From contig JBCAQO010000014.1 of NCBI GenBank assembly GCA_039111635.1, positions 620,001-684,000 on the forward strand: a DNA stretch of 64,000 nt. Direction: 5' to 3'. A program made the translations under genes and the position numbers. This document shows positions 34,700 to 45,306 of the stretch, piece after piece; position 1 is the first letter of the stretch, and each line of letters starts with the position of its first letter. The stretch comes from Heterobasidion occidentale. Lineage: Eukaryota > Basidiomycota > Agaricomycetes > Russulales > Bondarzewiaceae. The notes under the pieces are model-generated. The model was not told the DNA's origin and ran no database searches. It saw nothing but the letters and a program-made list of their open reading frames with translations.

Positions 34700-35327
34700 G
34701 TGACGGAAGTTTTTTTTTTTGTAAAACTCTCTTGTGATTCTCAAAATTTGACATGTTGTGTTTGAGATGCTACCTCAACTTTAATTGTGAGATTTGCTAC
34801 TTCTTGCCAAAATGCAGTAAAAACATGCAAACATAAGGAACTATAATTCTTTTGTAAGGTAACGAGAACAAGTGAAACACAGGCATGCAGCAACAATAGC
34901 ACAGTAGTCTTTTAAAATGGACAAGCAGACAAATGAACATACAGGCATTGCAAGACAAACGCCACATGAACACAGGACAGGCAAGCCCCTTGCATATGAG
35001 GTCAATGGAAATGAGCAGATTCTTCTTCAGATCTCATCTTTGCCAAATGTACATGGCAACAAGTGAGTTTTGTCACTCTGGCACAACGCGATGCGCTGTT
35101 GGAACAGAACACATGCGCCCCGCGCGCCAATGACGAGGCGACATTCTTTTTTTCCCGAGAACATGGCAAAGCGACGAGCGATGAGCGGGCAAGTATCGCT
35201 GGCTTCGTATCTGCGCGCCTCCTGCTCCTTTCCTTTGTCCCTCCGACTCTCATCAACAGTTTCTTACTTACCGTCGTCGCCACGACCAAGATCGTGCAGG
35301 AAAGCCGTCTTGTGCACGCCCGCCCGC
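34700..35327. other. AT-richer intergenic region
   Basis: Distinctly less GC-rich than the preceding kilobase. A T9-10 tract is at about 34711. No gene recognised; the right end is the 3' flank of the homeodomain gene. Confidence 0.4.
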
Positions 35328-36915
35328 TCACTCCGGTACCATCTCAGGCCTGAGCCCGTGCGCGCGCAGCTCACCATTTTTGACGCGTTGGATGAACGAC
35401 TGCTGACACTGGGCATACGGCCGGAAAGCAGCCGCGAATTCCGCGGGGGTCTTGGGCGCTTCGGCGGGGAGCGGGGGAAGGAGCGGCACGTATGCAGTGG
35501 TCGACGTCGTCGTGGTCGTCGTGGTCGTGGCCACGGCCGATGGGTGTGAGCCACTCGCACGCGAGATGGACGGGGGCAGGATCGGCGACGGGGCGGCATC
35601 GCCCGACAGCTGGAGGCTTGCGCGGCGCATGGCGCGGATGCGCTCGAATGGAGAGAGCAACGAGAGATCTGCCCCTGTAACCGGTGTTGGAGGCTCGGTG
35701 ACAGTCGCGGTGGGAGGAGGTGACAGAGGAGCCGGATTGGCATGCTGATCCGAGACGGCGGGCGAGTCGAGCATGCCTGGACGCGGACGTCCAAACGACT
35801 CGGGCCGCGGAAGCACATATAGTGACGGGTGCGGAATGCGCGGCGTAGTGATCGCTGAAACGGGTGAAATAGGATCGCGCGCGCCGAGCGAGGTCAATGG
35901 TGCGGCCGTCGGCGAAACCCCACGCCTCGTGTGCCCGTGAGCCGATGAACCGACTGTGCTCATCGACGGGGGCGGAGTAGGTGAGGCAGACATTGCTGTC
36001 TGGATGGGGGTGAGATGCGGTCGCATGGAGCTGCGCGGGACGGGCTCGGGCGAGGTGGATACGGAAGGTGTGGGGAGATGCGCGGGGTCATACTCTGCAG
36101 GGTCGTCATCAGGCGAGTCGATGTCCATCGGGCTGTCGACGGGCCTGAGTGTATAGGAAGCCAAAGAAGGAGCAGACAGTCGGCGTTGCGCCAGGTGGGC
36201 GTTGGACGCAGACACGATCGACGCAAACGACGTCGACGCCAGGTGCGCGGGTGTTGGGGCGAGTGGCGATTGATGTTCAATGTTATGCGCCATATGTTGG
36301 ATGTACAAGATAATGTGCTCAGGCTGCGCAGACACTACGCCAGCCCAAGCGTTGATCATGTCCCGAGATGGCTGGGGAAATTCACGTAAGAGCACTTTGA
36401 TCTTCTTCTCCTTTTCTTGAGTGATCGTGGGCCACACTGTGGCAAATGTGTAGCATACAATGAGCACTGCTCACCAAGTTTGAATAAAGAATTGGACTCA
36501 CACAAATCGCGCGAAGAGAGCGAGGGGCTCTGTTTCTTCCGACGATTGTTGAACCACGCATTAAGATTGGTCATATGATAGTCTACCCCTGCGGCTCGCA
36601 GTCGATCGAGCAATGCGTGCTTCTGCTCTAACGAGGGGTAGTGCGTTCCATTCGCGTAGAAATCTATCGCGTGCCGAGAGGGAACGAATGATGACACATT
36701 AGCCCAAATGTCAAGGACGTGAGTGTATGTGTAAGTAGAGGGAATTTACCGGTGAGGATTTGTCGGCCTGGCTCTGTAAGCCGCTTTAACCGTCTTGCGG
36801 GTGCAGAGGATGTCGACGGTTGTGCTTGTGGTGGTGCATTTACAGGCGAAGCGGATTGTCGTGTCGAAAGAGCCGTCCACGACGGATGCTCGAAAGAATG
36901 CGTGGGAGAATCCAT
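35328..36915 (-). CDS. Homeodomain transcription factor
   Basis: Probable nuclear DNA-binding protein. Exon 1 starts MDSPTHSFEHPSWTALS at 36915. The homeodomain spans the first intron: RRLKRLTEPGRQILT, joined to DFYANGTHYPSLEQKHALL and DRLRAAGVDYHMTNLNAWFN with NRRKK. Recognition helix residues W48, F49, N51 and R53 are present; position 50 is Asn, which is rare. The last long exon (36467-35328) has EKKIKVLLREFPQPSRDMIN and a Ser/Pro/Thr-rich tail with PMDIDSPDDDPAEYD. It ends ELRAHGLRPEMVPE. Three exons. It is a non-TALE type and not obviously a mating-type HD protein, since no partner HD gene is beside it. Target genes are unknown. Confidence 0.8.
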
Positions 36916-38323
36916 GGTTCCCGCGCTTTCGGCCTGAATGAGCTTGTTGTTAAAAAAACACTGTTGTTCTGCACCGCGCAGCGATGAACAGGGTCGGGGG
37001 TGAAAAGGGGGGGAGAAAGAAGATGGTCGATCTTGGAAATCGTCGTTGCTAACCGTCTTATATGCCCTCACTTGTGTCTGGCAAGGTCCCCGCCTACCGA
37101 CGATCGCCTTTTTTGGGCCAAGAACCTGGCCAGCCCCTCTCGTAGATGTCCGTTGGCAATATATACAGTCGAAACTGCATCTCGATCCGCCAGAATCCAT
37201 AGTGATTCACCCGTTTGGTATGCTCGAAGGCAGCCTTGTGTCATAAAATTAATTGGTTATAATATTTCACGCGGCTCCCGTGCGGATGCTGTGAAAAGGA
37301 AAAATGGGGTCCTCATGGCTGCCGGCAGAACGTGGTGCGATCGAGCAGATAGGGTCAAAAATAGGAGTGAGATAGGGCCCCATGACCTCCCTTGACCCTG
37401 TCGGAGCTGCTTTCAGTGGGCTTCTAGACTCCAAACATCCTCATATAAGCCCAAGGCCCCTAAGGGGTCCCCAGGTCTCCAGTGTACGACACCCACCCTC
37501 CAGAGCACGACGAGCATCAAGGTCAATTTATCTCCATTCAGTCGGCTAGCACTCGACTAGCACGCCGCGACACCATTTTGCGGGAACAATGCATTTAAAG
37601 CGAAAAGCACGCCGTACTCACAGCTTCGTTCAGGTAAGATCGAAGTGCTTCTTTCTTTGCACTCAATCGCTTGTACTCGACAGCGCGCGAGAGCACCGCG
37701 AACGATGGTAGATCTCGCACAACGAGCTCAAGGAAACTAGGATTCTCAGCCTTCGCCTGAAGGGTCACTCTGAACACATGGAAACGTGCAGATGACCGAC
37801 CGGATAGGCAAGCCTATATGTCGACACGGCAGACATGCCTCGCCCTATTCGTAACTTCGATAATATGGAGTCTGGTGGACTCTCAACAAATATGCACATT
37901 GGAAACATGCGAAAAAAAAAGATTTTATGCAGCATGGCTGCGGCATGTCCGTTCCGCAATGCGATGCCACAAAAGAAGCGAAGGCATGTCGGCGTGCTGA
38001 AAGCCCCACGTCGAAAGAACTTATTGACATAGTCATCGGCTTCTTTGGAAGATGTCTAGGTGACATGCTGTCGCGGGCGGACAAAAGAGTCCTAGGAATA
38101 CCCTAATAGGCACTCAACAATCGATAACCCATAAGATACTGTCGAGGACTGTACCCATACACCCAGGACAAGAACCCACGAACACCGTGAGCATGCGCAA
38201 AGCTGATCGCAGGGGCTGGATAACAACGACAAAAAAACAAAGCAGAGGTAGAATTGTGACGGGCAGAAAAAAGGTGGACAATTAGACTGCAGCAATGTGA
38301 AATTCAGAACTGTTTCTTATTGC
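36916..38323. other. Intergenic, with one possible orphan exon
   Basis: Promoter of the homeodomain gene, then about 1 kb without a supported gene. On the minus strand, 37777-37608 reads VTLQAKAENPSFLELVVRDL then PSFAVLSRAVEYKRLSAKKE and ends before a GTGAGT donor. This is protein-like, but I found no partner exon. Confidence 0.35.
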
Positions 38324-39258
38324 CTACCATTGCGAGTGGCTGTGTCCATGATCTCTGCCGTCAACGATGACGCGGCCACGGTCATCGGCCGAGTCAAACG
38401 ACGACTTATCAGGCGTTCCAGTGTTATCAGCATTTACAAAGGATGCAATAGTCGAGGAGTTTTGGACGTATGAATCGCGTTTGCCTGCCGGTCCCCGAGA
38501 ATGGCATGAAGGATCATCGGTCCAAGTCGGACCCGCTGGGAGATGCCTATCACCGTTGCTCAGTGGCCTTTCTTTGTGCTGTCGTGCTGTCGGAGGCGCT
38601 TATAAAGTCAGCCCAGTAGGAAGGTTTCACCGTCGGCCTGCCTTCTCTCCTCCCCTAACGCGCATACAAGCAGAACGCTGACCTAAAATCATCAGGAATA
38701 TTCAGCAAGTGCCGCCGTTTGAAACACAAAAGCAGTACGAGGGCTGCGACTGCGAGAGGCGGCCCGTTCGAAAACTGGAGGGGGGAACGGGTGAGGTTGG
38801 CATATGGGAGATATAGCACTCGAGGAGATACGTACTTGATACACACCGAGTCATGAGAGTGTATGATGACGGACTCGCTCTGGCTCATCGCCAGCGTGTG
38901 CAGTGCAACGAGCACTGGGCAGATCGCAGTGGCAACTCAGTGGACTGGCAGCGCGAGGCTCTTGTTGTTGTGTCATGGTGTCATGCCCGCTGCCAGCCCT
39001 GGTACTGTACGTTTACCAGCAGAGGGGCTGTTTTGGTTGTGAGGTCAAAGGCCAATATTTTGGTTATGTTTGGTCGACGAGGATAGGCAAACAGATTGTA
39101 TTGTGATAGCAATGAGAAGGGGCCGGTGGCTCATGGGAAGACCAAACCTTGATGAGAATGATGAGTTCTGTTCTGGTACATAGAGCGAAGAAGGACGTAC
39201 CTGCAATATTTGAGGAAAAGCTCTCAGCGGGGAGGGTCGCGTACGAATGAGTCATCAA
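38324..39258 (-). CDS. Small single-pass membrane protein of unknown function
   Basis: Four exons read in phase: 39258-39201, 38914-38847, 38774-38683 and 38546-38324, totalling 147 codons. Introns are 286, 72 and 136 nt. After a hydrophobic stretch VLVALHTLAM comes a short lumenal part, then a membrane segment GPPLAVAALVLLLCFKRRHL with basic residues on its inner side. The hydrophilic tail is rich in Asp, Ser and His and ends RDHGHSHSQW. No family is recognised. The 286-nt intron may hide another small exon, so the N terminus is uncertain. It is divergent from the LRR protein gene that starts at 39485. Confidence 0.45.
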
Positions 39259-39484
39259 TGAGGTAGGGTTAGGGTCAGGGCACCCATTGTTCTATTGTCC
39301 GTAAAGCTGTTTGGACGGTCAGTGGACGGTCGCGCTACGTCGAGAGGCTCTTTGTTCTCCTCATGCCTCGTTACGGCGTCGCTTGGACCGGAAAATGCCG
39401 TCGGATTAAAAAGCACACCACACACTTTCCTCCTCGACCCTTCTTTCCGCAGATACCCAAGCACTCCAGCCCAAAACGGTCCGT

Positions 39485-41007
39485 ATGAATCCGCTCAACG
39501 ACTTCCCCACCTCTCCCCTCTCGCGCACCTCCTGGCACGGGTCGTCGCGCTTCAGGGAGCATCTTTCAGTCTCCTTTGCCCCCGCCGACATTGATGCCCC
39601 CATCGAGCATTCGCATTTCTCGCCCGACTCACCAGCTGGGCACCTGCCAGCCTCTTCACACCTCCCTCCTACGACTAGCCGATTTTCCTTTGGATCTTCG
39701 AGGTCGACGATGTACAGGTCACCGCCCATAAATCCGCGCGACCTCGAGAAGAACGAGTCTCACGGGCGCGAGAGTCCGCGATCGACGACGACGTTTCGCG
39801 ATCGTTTCACGAAGCTGTTCTTCGACGTCCGAACGCTGAACAGAGAGCCGGAAGTTGACCTGCCCATACAACCCCCTGCGATGAGCCAGTGGCCGCCTCT
39901 GCACGTAGAGAAGCGTCCCATGCGGTGCTCGTGTCCTCGATGCGAGGACGACCCGGTACGCAAGTGGCGCCGCAGGGCGATGGTCACCATTCTCGTGGTC
40001 TTCCTCCTCTACGTGCTCGCGAACCTCGTCGCGCTCGACGTGCGCGTGCTCATGCAGCCGAGCGCCAAGTCAAGCCCGCAAGCCGTCTCCACCTCGTCCT
40101 CGTCGCCGCTGTCCGTTGACGCGCAACAGTGCATCACGCAGTATACCCTCGACGCGCCCACGTCGCCCACGACATACCCCTGTTCGACGTGTCTCCCGCT
40201 GCTGTCCAACCTTTCGTACAATTACACGGCCGTGTATCCCGCCGCGCGCGATGCCACTCAGTTCTGTGCACTGCGCGCGCTGTGGGAGGACTCGGACTCG
40301 AATGGGCAGGCTGGGCTGGAGGCGAGCGGATGGGTCAAGGATGTCAAGTTTTGTACGTGGGGTGGTGTACAGTGCGACGGTTCTGGAGGAGTCTCCTCTC
40401 TGTGCGTTATTCCGCTCTTCATCTTTGACGCAGGCTGACGTTTGCTTAATGAACAGTCAACTCACGTTCCCCGCCGTCCCGGCATCCATCCCTGCAGATT
40501 CGGCAACCTCACACATTGGAGACGCTGCAGATCATTGGCAACAACGTCATCCAGGTCCACCATCTACCCTTTCTGATCGACTTTAGTCCTTACATGTTTC
40601 ATTTTACTCTTTAGGTGGCTCTCCTGCTCAACCCTTTGCCTCTCTCACGAAGCTTTCATCATTGCACCTCGAGTCCACGGGACTCAGCGCGTTCCCTGAC
40701 GCGTTCTCGAATCTCACCTCCCTCACCCTCGTCAAGAACGCCCAACTCCCTCCCAGCTGCCTTCCAATCTCGTCCAGCTCCCGCTTCAGACCCTGTAAGT
40801 GCTCCCCTCGCTCCCGCCCCGTATCCACGACGACGTAGAATCCTGACCTGTGCTTCCTCCTCGAACAGGATCGTGAACAACGAAACGATCGCGCTGACGT
40901 CCGACCAGCAGAGCGCGCTGTGCGGCACCCAGCTCAGCGGGAAACTGCAGACCTGCGATCTGCGCGGGACGGGCGTGCAGTCGTGCGGGCCGTGCCTTGT
41001 GGGATGA
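39485..41007 (+). CDS. Type II membrane protein with leucine-rich repeats (frame-broken)
   Basis: Exon 1 starts MNPLNDFPTSPLSRTSWHGS. It has a Ser/Pro-rich cytoplasmic part, then basic residues and a transmembrane helix (RRRAMVTILVVFLLYVLANL). The outer part has paired cysteines (YPCSTCLPLLSNLSYNYTAV, FCALRALW, FCTWGGVQC), a layout like LRR N-caps. Later exons read as repeats: LQLTFPAVPASIP, GNLTH, LETLQIIGNNVI, LTKLSSLHLESTGLSAFPDA and SNLTSLTLVKNAQL, then SQLPSNLVQLPLQTL and, after an intron, IVNNETIALTSDQQSALCGT. It ends CDLRGTGVQSCGPCLVG. Reading this series needs four single-base insertions (about 40499, 40517, 40551, 40749), each in a T or C run. Cell-wall or surface recognition role is inference. 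Confidence 0.65.
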
Positions 41008-41875
41008 GCGCTGGCCTCTCCCACTCCCCTCCCTCGAGATTTTTTTTCATATATATGTATTTCTTTTTCGTTCTTCGCCGCCATTCCGTTTCCCTCGTAC
41101 GCTCCGCTCCGTATCTCCCGCGACCCGGCCGGGCCCGTCGCTCTTTCCCCCTCTGCTCACGCGCGTCGCGCACTGTCACTCACTCACTCGCCGTCTACGA
41201 ACATACTTACGTCCCCTCCGCTCGTTCCATCCCGCTGTAGCCACTACGCATATTTTGCATTCGCACGACACGGACACGCTTCACGAGCCCTCGCGGAATT
41301 TTGTATCGTGTTAATTGTTATATACCACCGCTCCATGTAGCATTATTCTCCATCGTTCGTACATAGCACAGCTCGGACGATCATTGTTTCTCGGGCTGCT
41401 CTTGAATTGCCCGCCGCGCGTGCATGCACGGTTATTCTATGGTCAACGTCGAGAATTCCTCTGACAGGATCGCACGCCGATCGAGATGTGTTCACGCCCG
41501 ATTGACACCAGAAAGCTGTTGCTGTTTAGCTACATTGCAGTGAATCGTGCAGTTGATACATATGCGCATACGGATCCCGGAATTAAGGTATACACGTGAC
41601 CGGCCCCAACCGCGTAGCCACAAAGTGAGAGGAAAGATCAGACGACGAAAGAAGAGCGACACAATATCGCGACCGTAGACTACCAAAAAAAAAGGGAAAA
41701 GAAAAGGAAACCCCAAAGACAAGAAGGGGAATAAGCAACACCGGGAAAACATCCACCGGAAAAAAAACAGTCCAAGCTAACGCGAAAGTGTCCGAAATCC
41801 AAAGGGAGACGCTTCTCGCGCACTGATGCGATGCGACGAGCGACAAAAACAGGACGAGGGAGGAAAAGGATGTCG
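41008..41875. other. Intergenic between convergent genes
   Basis: 3' flanks of the LRR gene (plus) and the TM198-like gene (minus). Plus-strand pyrimidine-rich stretch at 41020-41180, A-rich stretch near 41690-41770. No coding region supported. Confidence 0.4.
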
Positions 41876-43219
41876 TCACAGGCTGAACCTGCTGACGGGC
41901 GGCTCGTTCGGAAGGGGCGCGCGAGCGTCGTTGCGCGGTTTCTCGGAGTCGACGAGGTTGGCATCGTTGAGAATGACGGACTCTGGGCGGGTCGACGGGA
42001 ATTCGTCGGGGAAGAGGCGGTGCTGCAGGTACGCCAGAAGGGGTCTGCAAGCGAGAGGAGAAACAGGGGTTAATGCATATCGGTCGGTGAGCTGATGATG
42101 GACGGCAGGGCTTAGGAGGACGTACATCAAGCCTATAGAGAGAGCGATGTTGATTTGGGCCGAGACTGGTGGGTGATACCCGTGCACGAGAAGATCCTGC
42201 GATGCCGCAGAGGGGGAGGAAAAAAAATTCAGAAAATGATCACACTGCGATTCGAACACCCCCGTGGTAACCTCGCGACGGGGGGGTCAAAAGGGGACGC
42301 ACAGCGAGATGAGACGTGTTGCGGTCGAACAGAAAGCGGTACCCGCGACTGAGCCCGTCTTGCTGATTGACGATAAGATCTGCACCGAGGCCGGCGAGGA
42401 ACGTTCCAGCAGATGCCGAGCAAACGAGCTAGCAAGCAGTCGGATGGCGTTCCCGTCAGCTCGCGGTCAAAATGAGATGTAGAATGGCCATAGTAGGTAC
42501 TCACGATCCCCGTCCGCCGTTTCATCACGACCAAGAGACCACCGAGCAGCCCAAACACGCTCGCCACGAGCCAGTTCACGAAGAACACCGACGCGACGAG
42601 CAAGCCGTCCTTCACCACGACGACCCGCACGCCGAGCGCGAGACCGCCCACTACGCCGAGTGTCGCTATCCCGCCGACGCGCACCAAGGAGAACATGCCG
42701 AGCGCAGAGCCGACGAAGACGAAGGTGAAGACGATCAGCGTGAGCGGAAGGTCCGCGATCCCTGGAGCCGAGACGGTGTTGATAAACGCGGCCCACGCTA
42801 GTTCAACACGCGCAAAGTCGCGATTCAGCTGCACAATCTTGGAGGCGAGGGGGAAACCGACGTACAGCATACGCCGAACGCGAGGCCGAGAGCTGCGCCG
42901 GTGTGAACCTCCTCCCCCGTATCCCAGCCAACGCGAGCGGGAGGCCAAACAGCAGGCAGAAGCCGAACCAGAGAATAGATGGGGCCGAGGACGTGAAGCC
43001 GACACCACTGCCGTCCGACGCGCTTGTTTGCGTTATGGGCTGCAGAGAGTCGGAGTCGAAAACAGTGACGGTGGTAGTATTGCCTGACCCGGAGGTTTTG
43101 ACGATTGCTGGGGCGCGTGGGAGGAGGGCAGGTTGGATGGGGAAGGCGAGCGCGCATTGTGTGAGCAGGAGGAGATAGAAAGGTAAGAAAAGGAAGCGAA
43201 ATGGTTCCACCAGCGCCAT
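41876..43219 (-). CDS. TM7S3/TM198-like multispan membrane protein (frame-broken)
   Basis: Starts MALVEPFRFLFLPFYLLLLT (signal peptide) with a Thr/Ser-rich lumenal part. Hydrophobic helices follow: SILWFGFCLLFGLPLALAGI, AALGLAFGV, ADLPLTLIVFTFVFVGSALG, IATLGVVGGLALGVRVVVVK and LLVASVFFVNWLVASVFGLL. The end has ASAGTFLAGLGADLIVN, SRGYRFLFDRNTSHL, INIALSIGLM and PLLAYLQHRLFPDEF. This arrangement fits the TM7S3/TM198-like proteins common in basidiomycetes; no function is established. Between GIRGRRFT and YVGFPLASKIVQLNRDF the frame shifts twice (about 42896-42906 and 42868-42874). Each shift is fixed by one added base. Whether the gene is truly broken or the sequence is wrong is not decided here. 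Confidence 0.6.
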
Positions 43220-45306
43220 ATGTTACCGGTGTTATAGGCTATGTGAGAACACGGCGGGTGTTGGAGAGCTAGTGAAGACTGCGATGGGGGGCGGCGCACA
43301 GGGACTGTTGGTGGTGGGGTAGAATTGGCGCCTGGAACCAGCCCGAGTTCACACCTGAAGACAAGAATGACGGGGTGCAGATCGAGAACGACGAAAGCAA
43401 GAAAGGATGATCTACGGCAAGTCACAAGCATGCACTGCACGTTGATCAGTGAGAAGGAAAGACGAATAAAAGCCGGCGCTTCGAAGGGAGTGGATGTCGC
43501 TCAAGATCGCATACTGGAGAAAAAGAGAAAGTGATGCCCAGCACCGCACCTGAGGAGGGATGAAGGGAAATCAAGTAAGGAGAATCAAGTTGTGAATCAA
43601 GATACGGGAGAGCAGCGGCTCCCCAGGTTTTCGGTCAGATCGGACCAAAACTGAAAAGAGCCGAGTCCCGCCGTCTCTCGAGGACAAGCTGACTGTCATC
43701 TCATGATTGGTTCGGTAGAAATGGCAGTAGTAATGGAGTTGATAGCGTGCTGTCTGTAGCGGTGGGATGATCAGATGCTATCATGCGTGCGTTGTGTTGA
43801 CAACCCCTTGTCCTAGATACGTCTCTGGAGAGGTTCAGAGCCAGCAGGAGCTAGTCTCGAAGACAAGAAAAATTATCATATATTTGTTTGGAGGCGAGTA
43901 ACCTTCCTATACACATGCTCTGATGAGTGCATTTGCCGCTGGGGAGCATGATGCGTATGTAGCTCAGCTGGTTATCTCGCATGAGACACAAACTTGGAAG
44001 AAATATCTCGTAAACCCCGATTTTGAGAAGAGAGAGACTTTCGGTCACTTCGTTGACTATGATGGAACGTGTAAAGGTGTGAAGGAATTCTCCTTACAGA
44101 GTTGCATCCACAAGATTAGGCTGGAGTGAAGAAGAAAAAGGATGGAGAGGGTAACTAACGGTGGCAAATTTCCCACGCTGCTATTGGCTCGACTTGAGTC
44201 TTGCCAGAACAATGCCACACCGTGCCACCGTTCTCCGAGTCTTGTTCCTCCATATAACTTGTGTCTTTCCAACCTCCCAAATCACGTTTGACGGACATAC
44301 GGGCACCTTGTGAGTACAGTCTCACCACCGCATTTACTTGTATATCTATCTCGATCGTTGGCGTTATCCGTCTGCCAACGTTTCTCTGTAGTCACCCGCT
44401 TGAGTATCTGTGGCCCACTCTTAGAAACTTGTATCCTTTCTCAAATTCTATCCATTCTTCAACGTTTATTGTGTAGTTTAGTTCACTGACTATTTAAGAT
44501 GTAGATTCACGCTCTGAACAACCGGTACCATCAGCTTATATTCCATTGTTCTCGATCGCAAAACCCTCTCCACTTTTCGTCCACAAACTCTGCATCTCGT
44601 GTCATACTCACAAGGACACTGACACGCTTAAGAATATCACATAAATCATTGGTGCGTTCTCTTTCAGTCAGTTTCTTTATCGCAAAGATGCCCCAGTAAA
44701 AGGGTCGACCTCGCCTATCCCTTCCATACATCCTGTGGACCTCGAGCCCACCGAAATTGTTCGATTACCAATACGTTATGTCTCGAGCTCTCCGTGGCGT
44801 ATCGTAAGGCCGAACAGACATTCATTCACCCAATTCGCCGGGCTCTTCTTATGGCTTGCGCTGCCATGAGGATCAAGGCGCGCGAGCAAAGGCAGAGTCT
44901 ACATCGGGTTTCCCTCACGACGAAGCTCCTCATGCGTACAGCCGAGCTCGCGCAGACACGGCGAGGTCACTTGCCTGTTTGAGCTGCGCGAGTGGTCGAC
45001 AGTGTGGTTTTTCTGTTTCATACGTACCTATCTTTCGTCTCTCTCACGAGGGCGAGCGCCCGTACAAAAGCGCGTTTGCTTTAGCCCACTGCAAATGGCG
45101 CGTGGTTGCGTGCGTACAGGTGCAGGCGCGAGGCTTCCATTCGCGTTTGCGGCAGGGTTGTGTGTGGAATTGGATGGCGGGGAGAGGAGATCACACGCGA
45201 AATCGGACATAGTCCGATCTGAGCTTTCCATTTTCTTCGTTGTTTGCCCTCATTGCAGTGAACCTGACGCTTTTTCTCTCTGACACACAGGTCTCAAAAC
45301 TCCACG
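43220..45306. other. Long intergenic region
   Basis: About 2.1 kb with no supported gene. It holds divergent promoters for the TM198-like gene (minus) and the J-domain gene (plus). A box A-like tRNA fragment near 43960-43980 lacks a T arm. Short frames at 43.9, 44.8 and 45.0 kb have no splice partners or domains. Confidence 0.4.

Noticed and set aside
41020..41260. Plus-strand frames after the LRR protein stop
   Set aside because: Pyrimidine-rich 3' UTR-like sequence with no continuation of the LRR or any other domain.
43955..44020. TAGCTCAGCTGGTTA resembles tRNA box A
   Set aside because: No box B (GTTCGANTC) or pairing T arm within 100 bp downstream, and the D stem does not close.
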